From contig JAGVLI010000189.1 of assembly GCA_020054355.1 (NCBI GenBank), positions 1 through 8,154 on the forward strand: a stretch of DNA of 8,154 bases. Direction: 5' to 3'. A model generated the notes under the pieces. It saw nothing but the letters and a program-made list of their open reading frames with translations. It was not told the DNA's origin and searched no databases. Source of the DNA: Planctomycetales bacterium. Lineage in GTDB: Bacteria; Planctomycetota; Planctomycetia; Gemmatales; Gemmataceae. A program made the position numbers and the translations under genes. This document shows positions 1-4,821 of this stretch, in pieces; position 1 is the first letter of the stretch, and each line of letters begins with the position of its first letter.

Positions 1-1
1 G

Positions 2-2044
2 CCGTTCGCCATGAACAACGAGGGGCCGGCCGACCGCTCCATTCGCGGCGACAAGACCTCGCCGGCCGTGGGCAAGTTCACGCACCCGTCCGGCGCGCCG
101 GACAACCACCTGCTGACCTGCTACTCGCCCGGCCCGGCCAACCATCAGTACAGCTATCCGCCGGAAATCGACGGCGGGCTGTATCTCATCAAGTCGGGCA
201 AGCCGATCGACGAGCCGGCGCAGATGCTACTCATCAAGAACAATCCGGACTTCAACGAGCAATGGCCGCGCGCCGTGGTGTCGTACAAGCGCATCTACGG
301 CATCGACGAACCGCGCCGCTTGCCGGCTTTGCAGAACGACGGCAAGCAATCGCCGCATCTGCCCGAGGGCACACCGTTCGGTCTGATCGGCACTTCGAGC
401 TTCTACAAACGCGAATCGTACCCGAACGGCGTGGTGCCGCCGGGCAGCGTGACCGCCACCTGGAATGGCAAGTACGAGCGCGACGGCTATCGCGGCCTCG
501 ATCCGTTCAACACCTCCGAGAACGGGCCGACGCTGAACTGGTTCAACCAGGGCGCGGATGCCGGCCTGTACGGCAACGACGAGATTCACGCCGTGCGCAT
601 CCTGGCGATGGAGCCGACCACCGACCGCAATCGCGGCAACTATCCGCGCGACGGCAAGCTGTTCCGCAGCTTCGCCATGGAAAGGCTGCGCGTCCTCGGC
701 GAGATTCCGCTGAGAAAGTTTAGCCGCGACCCGAAGGGGAGCGAGTCCACGCAGCCCATCGACCCGGACGGCAATCCGGATACCAGCTTCCTCGCGCGCA
801 TCCCGGCCGACGTGGCGTTCACCTTCCAGACGCTGGACAAGGACGGCATGGTGCTGAACATGGCGCAGACCTGGCACCAGCTGCGGCCCGGCGAGATCCG
901 CCACGACTGCGGCGGCTGCCATGCCCACAGCCAGAAGCCGACCGAGTTCAAGCTGACCGCCGCCGCCCAGAAGGATTATTCCATTTTCGACCTGACGCAG
1001 AAGACGCCGCTGCTCACCGCCAAGAGCGCCGATCAGTCCGGCAAGAAGTGGGATGCCAAGGACGAAACCGGGCTGCGCTATGTCGAGGGTGTGCAGAACG
1101 TGGAGTTCTTCCGCGACGTCAAGCCGATCCTGGACCGCAGTTGCATCGCTTGCCATACGAAGTCGTCGGAGCAGCCGGCGGGCAACCTGGTCCTGGACGA
1201 CGACGGCCCGCATGCCGTCTCGCAATCTCGGCCGCTGTCGGGCACCTACTTCCGCCTGGCGCTGGACGAAAAGGCGAAGTATGGCCACAAGCCGATCATC
1301 CCCAACCTCGAATGGCGCAATCAGCAGGCGACCCGCTACATCCGCATGTTCCAGTCGCGGCGCAGCCTGCTGACCTGGAAGGTTTACGGCAAGCGCACCG
1401 ACGGCTGGACCAACGACGACTTCCCCACGGAAACCGTGCCCGGCGATGTGAACACCTTGCAGCACCGCGGCCAGCCGGTGCCGAACACGCACCAGAACCG
1501 CAACGCCGCCGACCTGGACTACAACGGCGTGCAGATGCCGCCGCCCGAAGCGGTGGCGGGCACCTACGTCGGGCCGAAGGGCGAGAAAATCAAGGTGCCC
1601 GCGCTGACCGACGAGGAGAAGCGCACCATCGTCCGCTGGATCGACCTCGGCTGCCCGATCGACCTCGACTACGACGCCGCCAAGCCGCTGGTGCGAGGCC
1701 AGGGCTGGATGGTGGACGACAATCGGCCGACGCTGGCGGTGCCCTATCCGCAAGCGGGCGTCAACGGCCCGCTGACCAAGCTGGTCGTCGGCATGCACGA
1801 CTACTACACCGGCTTGGCTCCGGAGAGCTTCACCGTCACGGCAGACTTCGCCATCGACGGCACCCCCGCTGGCGAGAATTTAGCCAAGAAGTTCAAGGCC
1901 AAGGGCGACGGCCTCTGGGAACTGATCCTCAATGAGCCGCTGGCCGGCTTGGCACGCGGAAAATTGACTGTCTCCGTCAGGGACAAGGAAGGCAACCTCA
2001 CCAAGGTCGAACGGTTATTCTCGGTCGTCGGCACTGCCAAATGA
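2..2044 (+). CDS. HzsA-like diheme c-type cytochrome, 5' end missing
   Basis: Probably an exported electron-transfer or redox protein of the hydrazine-synthase-alpha-related family that is widespread in Planctomycetota. The frame is open to the left edge, so the first ATG at 11 is probably internal and the N-terminal part, including any signal peptide, is missing. Counting from that ATG, two c-type haem sites are visible: CGGCH at residues 300-304, in the middle-domain-like region, and CIACH at 378-382. A Met in a QMPPP segment near 509 is a possible distal haem ligand. The stretch LTDEEKRTIVRWIDLGCPID (about 535-560) is typical of the C-terminal part of planctomycete cytochromes. The last roughly 100 residues look like a beta-sandwich, Ig-like tail. 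No anammox context is visible, so hydrazine synthesis should not be inferred and the substrate is unknown. A candidate terminator follows closely, so it is probably the last gene of its transcript. Confidence 0.82.
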   Translation, partial: PFAMNNEGPADRSIRGDKTSPAVGKFTHPSGAPDNHLLTCYSPGPANHQYSYPPEIDGGLYLIKSGKPIDEPAQMLLIKNNPDFNEQWPRAVVSYKRIYGIDEPRRLPALQNDGKQSPHLPEGTPFGLIGTSSFYKRESYPNGVVPPGSVTATWNGKYERDGYRGLDPFNTSENGPTLNWFNQGADAGLYGNDEIHAVRILAMEPTTDRNRGNYPRDGKLFRSFAMERLRVLGEIPLRKFSRDPKGSESTQPIDPDGNPDTSFLARIPADVAFTFQTLDKDGMVLNMAQTWHQLRPGEIRHDCGGCHAHSQKPTEFKLTAAAQKDYSIFDLTQKTPLLTAKSADQSGKKWDAKDETGLRYVEGVQNVEFFRDVKPILDRSCIACHTKSSEQPAGNLVLDDDGPHAVSQSRPLSGTYFRLALDEKAKYGHKPIIPNLEWRNQQATRYIRMFQSRRSLLTWKVYGKRTDGWTNDDFPTETVPGDVNTLQHRGQPVPNTHQNRNAADLDYNGVQMPPPEAVAGTYVGPKGEKIKVPALTDEEKRTIVRWIDLGCPIDLDYDAAKPLVRGQGWMVDDNRPTLAVPYPQAGVNGPLTKLVVGMHDYYTGLAPESFTVTADFAIDGTPAGENLAKKFKAKGDGLWELILNEPLAGLARGKLTVSVRDKEGNLTKVERLFSVVGTAK

Positions 2045-2068
2045 CGGCCGTTCATGCAGTCCCACCCC

Positions 2069-2118
2069 ACCCCGTCGAGTCGGTACCCTGGCAGGCACGG
2101 CTCGGCGGGGTTTTCGTT
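2069..2118 (+). terminator. Intrinsic terminator after the HzsA-like gene
   Basis: An 11-bp stem pairs 2069-2079 (ACCCCGTCGAG) with 2101-2111 (CTCGGCGGGGT), perfect except for one G-U wobble. The loop is 21 nt, and TTTTCGTT follows directly. It starts 24 nt after the stop codon of the cytochrome gene and precedes the first DUF433 unit, so it should separate the two transcripts. The long loop and short T-run lower confidence. Confidence 0.6.
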
Positions 2119-2138
2119 CACCCGCTTTCCCGCCGATG

Positions 2139-2315
2139 CGCGACGCCGCGGAGAAGCGTTACCGCCTGGCAACGTCGATTGCCAACGGTTACGATGAAGG
2201 CCAGGAGGTGGACCATGCAACCCGCAGCCATCATCAATCGCGGACGCGGCCCGGAGATCGCGGGCACGCGGATTACCGTTTACACGATCATGGACTATCT
2301 GAAGATGGGCTGGCA
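2139..2315 (+). repeat. Shared leader and DUF433 start, copy 1
   Basis: This segment covers 76 bp upstream of the first DUF433 gene plus its first 101 coding bases. It aligns without gaps to 3772-3948 (offset 1633) with 5 mismatches in the 76 upstream bases and 6 in the 101 coding bases, by hand count. Identity drops sharply after 2315. The upstream part contains TGGCAA (2167-2172) and TTGCCA (2179-2184), a 6-bp dyad, and a weak -10-like TACGAT (2190-2195). It is either the footprint of recent duplication or conversion, or a common control region. Confidence 0.85.
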
Positions 2316-2571
2316 TCATACTCGGATCGCCAGCTTCTTGCGGATTTCGTCCGACCAGGTGCTGGTGGCAACCCAGTACATCCAGGAACACCAGGAAGAA
2401 ATGACAGCCGCTTACCAGCGTATCCTGGAACGCTCGGCGAACGCCAAGAACTCGCCCGAGGTGGAAGCCATTCGGGTCAAGGGGCACGCGAAATTGCTAG
2501 CTTTGCAGGAAGAAATTCGACAGGCCAAGTTGCGGGAGCAAGGCCATGCTCGGAATGGCTCCGGATCATGA
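2215..2571 (+). CDS. DUF433 protein 1, putative antitoxin
   Basis: A 118-residue protein of the DUF433 family: small, helix-turn-helix-like proteins usually encoded next to PIN-like (DUF5615-type) proteins and predicted to be antitoxins. The core runs from about residue 8 to 63, with the family signature GTRI at 17-20, MGW at 31-33, and the helix pair ending in LRISSDQVLVATQYIQEHQE. The remaining 55 residues are a charged, helical tail that could bind the partner. The start at 2215 is chosen because AGGAGG (2203-2208) lies 6 nt upstream. An in-frame ATG seven codons earlier (2194) has no ribosome binding site, although it is kept in all three copies. The 3' end overlaps the PIN-like gene by 26 nt, which suggests translational coupling. 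The antitoxin role is inferred from family and context. Confidence 0.83.
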   Translation: MQPAAIINRGRGPEIAGTRITVYTIMDYLKMGWHHTRIASFLRISSDQVLVATQYIQEHQEEMTAAYQRILERSANAKNSPEVEAIRVKGHAKLLALQEEIRQAKLREQGHARNGSGS

Positions 2572-2953
2572 TGTCGAAGGACACTTCGACGTTTTGCTTG
2601 GGCACCTCAATGCCGAACATTGGCAAGATTTGTGGCAGCGGCTTGACATCAAGGTTCAATCGTTCGAGTCCCTCGGCTTGTCGGCGGCGGCTGCGGATCG
2701 GCTTGTCTGGCAGGTATGCCAGTCCCAGCAGGTGATGCTAGTCACGGCCAACCGCAACGACGACGGGCCGGACTCGCTAGCGGCAACGATTCGAGAATGT
2801 AACACGACGCAATGTTTGCCTGTATTCACTCTGGCCAACAAGGATCGCATTCTCGAGAGCAGCGCGTACGCCGCTGAAGTCGTGGAACGCCTGCTCGATT
2901 ACATAATGTATATCGATGACTTGCGCGGCACTGGCCGAGTCTGGCTTCCTTGA
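2546..2953 (+). CDS. PIN-like protein 1, putative toxin partner
   Basis: A 135-residue soluble protein aligning without gaps to the product of 3335-3742, with about 65 of 135 residues identical by hand count. The strongest block is TANRNDDGPDSL (67-78) followed by ATIR (80-83). Other shared blocks are DRLVWQ (51-56), LP-V-TLA (91-97) and RGTGR (127-131). Acidic residues near the N-terminus (D7, D9) and in the central block fit a PIN-like or Mut7-C-like metal-dependent nuclease fold of the kind paired with DUF433. That assignment is by pattern and neighbourhood, not by a domain search. The start at 2546 is supported by alignment with copy 2 and by GGGAG at 2534-2538. Residues 4-6 (MAP) replace the hydrophobic ILV of copy 2 just before D7, so the first strand may be altered and activity weakened. 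Confidence 0.68.
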   Translation: MLGMAPDHDVEGHFDVLLGHLNAEHWQDLWQRLDIKVQSFESLGLSAAAADRLVWQVCQSQQVMLVTANRNDDGPDSLAATIRECNTTQCLPVFTLANKDRILESSAYAAEVVERLLDYIMYIDDLRGTGRVWLP

Positions 2954-2984
2954 ACAAAGTTCCGCATGGAACTCGCCAGCCAGC

Positions 2985-3110
2985 TACGATGACCGCCAGG
3001 AGGTGGAACATGCAACCCGCAGCCATCATCAATCGCGGCCGCGGCCCGGAAATCGCGGGCACGCGGATTACCGTCTACCGGGTCATGGATTTTTTGAGCA
3101 TGGGCTGGCA
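2985..3110 (+). repeat. Shared leader and DUF433 start, copy 2
   Basis: A shorter version of the repeated start region. Similarity to the other two begins only at TACGATGA, 25 bp before the start codon, and runs through the AGGAGG site and the first 101 coding bases. The first 41 coding bases differ from copies 1 and 3 at one position. The upper part of the leader, with its dyad, is absent here, where the unit follows the first PIN-like gene by 56 bp. Confidence 0.8.
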
Positions 3111-3357
3111 CCGCGACCTGATCGCGGTGACGCTGCGTCTTTCGTCGAGGCAGGTGCAGGCCGCCATCGATTACATCGAGGCAAACAAGGCCGCAGTGAC
3201 AGCTGGCTATGAGCGCATCCTGAATCGCTCCACCGAGAACTCACCTGAAATCGAGGCGAAGAGGAGAAAGAGCCGTGCCAAGCTCAAAGCATTCATGAAC
3301 CAGGTGAGACGCCGAAAGGTCAAGGAGACCGCCCGTGGCCGGAATCCTCGTGGATAA
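3010..3357 (+). CDS. DUF433 protein 2, putative antitoxin
   Basis: A 115-residue DUF433 protein and the second of three paralogues. Residues 1-22 match copy 1 exactly. The helix region then diverges (RVMDFLSMGWHRDLIAVTLR), and the tail from about residue 75 is short and very basic (KRRKSRAKLKAF, RRRKVK), unlike the mixed-charge tails of copies 1 and 3. That difference may reflect specificity for its own partner. The start is set by AGGAGG (2998-3003), 6 nt before ATG. It begins 56 nt after the first PIN-like gene and overlaps the second by 23 nt, so all could be on one transcript. The antitoxin role is inferred from family and gene order. Confidence 0.82.
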   Translation: MQPAAIINRGRGPEIAGTRITVYRVMDFLSMGWHRDLIAVTLRLSSRQVQAAIDYIEANKAAVTAGYERILNRSTENSPEIEAKRRKSRAKLKAFMNQVRRRKVKETARGRNPRG

Positions 3358-3742
3358 TGACATCGGGGGCGAGTTCGACGTCCTCATGCACTATTTGACA
3401 TCGCCGGCTTGGAGCGAAGCATGGAACGATCTGGCCCTCACGGTGTTCAGCCTGAATGACTTCGGCCTCCAGCCAAGTGCGCCGGATCGCCTTGTTTGGC
3501 AAGCCTGTCAGCAAGCCCAGGCGATTCTGATCACGGCCAACCGCAACGACGACGGCCCGGATTCCCTCGAAGCCACAATCCGCGACCTCGGTCGTGCGGA
3601 TAGCTTGCCTGTGTTGACACTGGCGGACCCACAGCGAGTGATGCGCGACAAACCGTATGCCAAACGGGTAGCCGAGCAGCTGCTCGAGTACCTGTTCGAT
3701 ATGGAAAACTATCGCGGTACGGGCCGGCTGTACTTGCCCTGA
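3335..3742 (+). CDS. PIN-like protein 2, putative toxin partner
   Basis: A 135-residue protein, paralogue of the product of 2546-2953 and exactly the same length. The start is GTG at 3335, with AAGGAG at 3322-3327. This start puts MAGILVDND at the N-terminus, a hydrophobic strand ending in acidic residues D7 and D9, as expected for a PIN-like fold. The central block ITANRNDDGPDSLEATIR (66-83) is the best conserved part and supplies more acidic residues. The C-terminus ends in YRGTGRLYLP. It is the more canonical of the two copies and, by family logic, a candidate nuclease toxin restrained by the upstream DUF433 protein. Proteins with this pattern occur in cyanobacteria and planctomycetes, to my recollection, under inconsistent names. 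No activity can be read directly. Confidence 0.7.
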   Translation: MAGILVDNDIGGEFDVLMHYLTSPAWSEAWNDLALTVFSLNDFGLQPSAPDRLVWQACQQAQAILITANRNDDGPDSLEATIRDLGRADSLPVLTLADPQRVMRDKPYAKRVAEQLLEYLFDMENYRGTGRLYLP

Positions 3743-3771
3743 CTACCGCGAAGTTCCGATCGGTGCCGGCT

Positions 3772-3948
3772 CGCGACGCCGCGGAGCAGCGTTGCCGCCT
3801 GGCAGCGTCGATTGGCAACGGTTACGATGAAGGCCAGGAGGTGGAACATGCAACCCGCAGCCATCATCAATCGCGGACGCGGCCCGGAAATCGAGGGCAC
3901 GCGGATCACCGTGTACACGATCATGGACTACCTGGAGATGGGCTGGCA
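3772..3948 (+). repeat. Shared leader and DUF433 start, copy 3
   Basis: The gapless partner of 2139-2315. Of its 76 upstream bases, 71 match copy 1, although the sequence lies between the second PIN-like gene and the third DUF433 gene. Here the dyad is arranged differently: CGTTGCC (3790-3796) pairs perfectly with GGCAACG (3814-3820) around a 17-nt loop, while the TGGCAA/TTGCCA pairing of copy 1 is broken. TACGAT and AGGAGG are kept at the same distances from the start. Confidence 0.85.
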
Positions 3949-4213
3949 CCATACGCAAATTGCCGCCGATCTGGACATTTCATCGGCGCAGGTGCAGGCT
4001 GCCGTCGATTACATCGAAGGGCACCGTGAAGAAGTAGCCGCGGCATACGAGCGCATCCTGGAACAGTCGGCCAACGCGAAGAATCCGCCGTGGGTCGAGG
4101 AGGCGCGAGAGCGCGGTCGTCAGAAACGGCTCGCGCTTCAAGAAGAAATACTCCAAGCCAAATTGCACGGTCTATGCGATGTTCCCGTGATCGTTGACAG
4201 GACGAAGCGATGA
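3848..4213 (+). CDS. DUF433 protein 3, putative antitoxin
   Basis: A 121-residue DUF433 protein, closest to copy 1 in its first 35 residues (only A16E and K30E differ). The domain covers about residues 8-63 (GTRI 17-20, MGW 31-33, DISSAQVQAAVDYIEGHREE). The tail (SANAKNPPWVEEARERGRQKRLALQEEILQAK) also resembles copy 1, but the last 14 residues are unrelated. AGGAGG at 3836-3841 fixes the start 6 nt downstream. The stop overlaps the next start as ATGA (4210-4213), a translational-coupling arrangement. Unlike copies 1 and 2 it is followed by a SUKH gene rather than a PIN-like gene. It may be an orphan antitoxin or the partner of that SUKH protein; the sequence does not decide. Confidence 0.82.
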   Translation: MQPAAIINRGRGPEIEGTRITVYTIMDYLEMGWHHTQIAADLDISSAQVQAAVDYIEGHREEVAAAYERILEQSANAKNPPWVEEARERGRQKRLALQEEILQAKLHGLCDVPVIVDRTKR

Positions 4214-4665
4214 AGCCGTACCAGTCGCTTCTCGCGCAAATCGCTGAAATGGGAGCGACCTACGGAGTGGCCCTCCAACCGGCAGGCACACTTCCGAAGA
4301 TCGGTGCTTTCCGAAATGAAGCAAGCGCACGCCTCTCGTGCTCTATTCCCGAAGACTATTGCGAGTTCCTGGCGATTGCCGATGGCCTCGACTGGAACGG
4401 TCTGGTGATCTACGCGAGCGAACGAACACGGATCGTCGGTTGCAGCGACAGGTTTATTGAGGGTTTTATCCAGGCTAACCTGGACTACCGGGAATCAGGC
4501 GTATTGGACCAGTACCTGCTGTTTGCCGAAGATGGAACCGTGTTCTACGCATTGAACCTTTCGGAACAGAGTTATCGCGTGATCCTGATGGTCGGATTAA
4601 CGGTTCTCGATACGTTTTCGACATTTGATGAGTTGATTACCACTGCCTTGCAAGAACACCTCTAA
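4210..4665 (+). CDS. SUKH (SMI1/KNR4, YrhA-like) protein
   Basis: A 151-residue soluble protein with the layout of the SMI1/KNR4 (SUKH) superfamily, nearest in pattern to YrhA-like members. IPEDYCEFL (46-54) is the usual LPxxYxxFL helix motif, DGLDWNGLVIY (58-68) follows it, and LLFAEDGTVFYALNL (103-117) is the usual strand pair. Bacterial SUKH proteins are best known as immunity proteins of contact-dependent and other polymorphic toxins. No matching toxin gene is visible here. It is coupled to the third DUF433 gene by a 4-nt ATGA overlap and occupies the slot filled by PIN-like genes in the two preceding units. Composition is less GC-rich: bases 4501-4560 have 29 G/C of 60, against 41 of 60 at 5281-5340 in the next gene, which fits separate acquisition. 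Confidence 0.72.
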   Translation: MKPYQSLLAQIAEMGATYGVALQPAGTLPKIGAFRNEASARLSCSIPEDYCEFLAIADGLDWNGLVIYASERTRIVGCSDRFIEGFIQANLDYRESGVLDQYLLFAEDGTVFYALNLSEQSYRVILMVGLTVLDTFSTFDELITTALQEHL

Positions 4666-4688
4666 TGTTGTTTCCAGGCACTGTCGGC

Positions 4689-4754
4689 CCGTGGGTTACG
4701 ATTCCAATCGTGACAATCAATAAAGATAGTCACGATTGGAATCGTAACCCACGG
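4689..4754. repeat. Perfect 25-bp inverted repeat, 16-nt loop
   Basis: Bases 4689-4713 and 4730-4754 are exact reverse complements around a 16-nt AT-rich loop (4714-4729). After one mismatch, two further G-C pairs extend the stem outward. Each arm contains a 14-bp palindrome, ACGATTNNAATCGT, at 4698-4711 and 4732-4745, with centres 34 bp apart. It lies 23 bp after the SUKH stop and 67 bp before the next start. There is no T-run on either side, so a simple intrinsic terminator is not the best fit. A processing or protection hairpin, a paired operator, or a small mobile palindrome are alternatives. Confidence 0.95.
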
Positions 4755-4821
4755 ACCAGAGGACACTTGGCTCAGCGCTAATGCGTCGGACCCACCTACC
4801 TTGACACCGGAGGTTCTCCCC

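Noticed and set aside
227..1798. Long open frame on the minus strand opposite the HzsA-like gene
   Set aside because: The translation is Arg/Ala/Val/His-rich and shows no family pattern, while the plus-strand frame has clear cytochrome motifs. It is a by-product of high GC at third codon positions.
2..2044. Calling the first gene hydrazine synthase subunit alpha
   Set aside because: Only family resemblance is visible. No other hydrazine synthase subunits or anammox genes are in the window, and such relatives are common in non-anammox planctomycetes.
2194..2214. Upstream in-frame ATG of the DUF433 genes (M-K/T-ARRW-T/N-MQPAA), present in all three copies
   Set aside because: AGGAGG lies between this ATG and the chosen one, at ideal spacing to the latter, and nothing ribosome-binding-like precedes the upstream ATG. 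Its conservation is explained by the repeated segment. N-terminal protein data would settle it.
2136..2215. Possible short coding region in the conserved leader (frame starting MRDAAEKRYRLATS)
   Set aside because: All five differences between the leaders of units 1 and 3 change the amino acid in this frame, so there is no sign of protein-level selection, and the frame runs into the DUF433 gene out of phase.
2139..3948. CRISPR-like or simple tandem repeat reading of the recurring segment
   Set aside because: There are only three copies, 126-177 bp long, spaced by whole genes and mostly coding. This is gene-family duplication.
4677..4767. Target-site duplication flanking the 25-bp inverted repeat (AGGCACT and AGGACACT)
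   Set aside because: The two flanks are similar but not identical and lie at unequal distances from the arms, so an insertion footprint cannot be claimed.
4801..4806. TTGACA as a -35 promoter box for the LamG-FGE gene
   Set aside because: A matching -10 box would fall inside the coding region after the start codon, and none is seen there. The match is probably chance.
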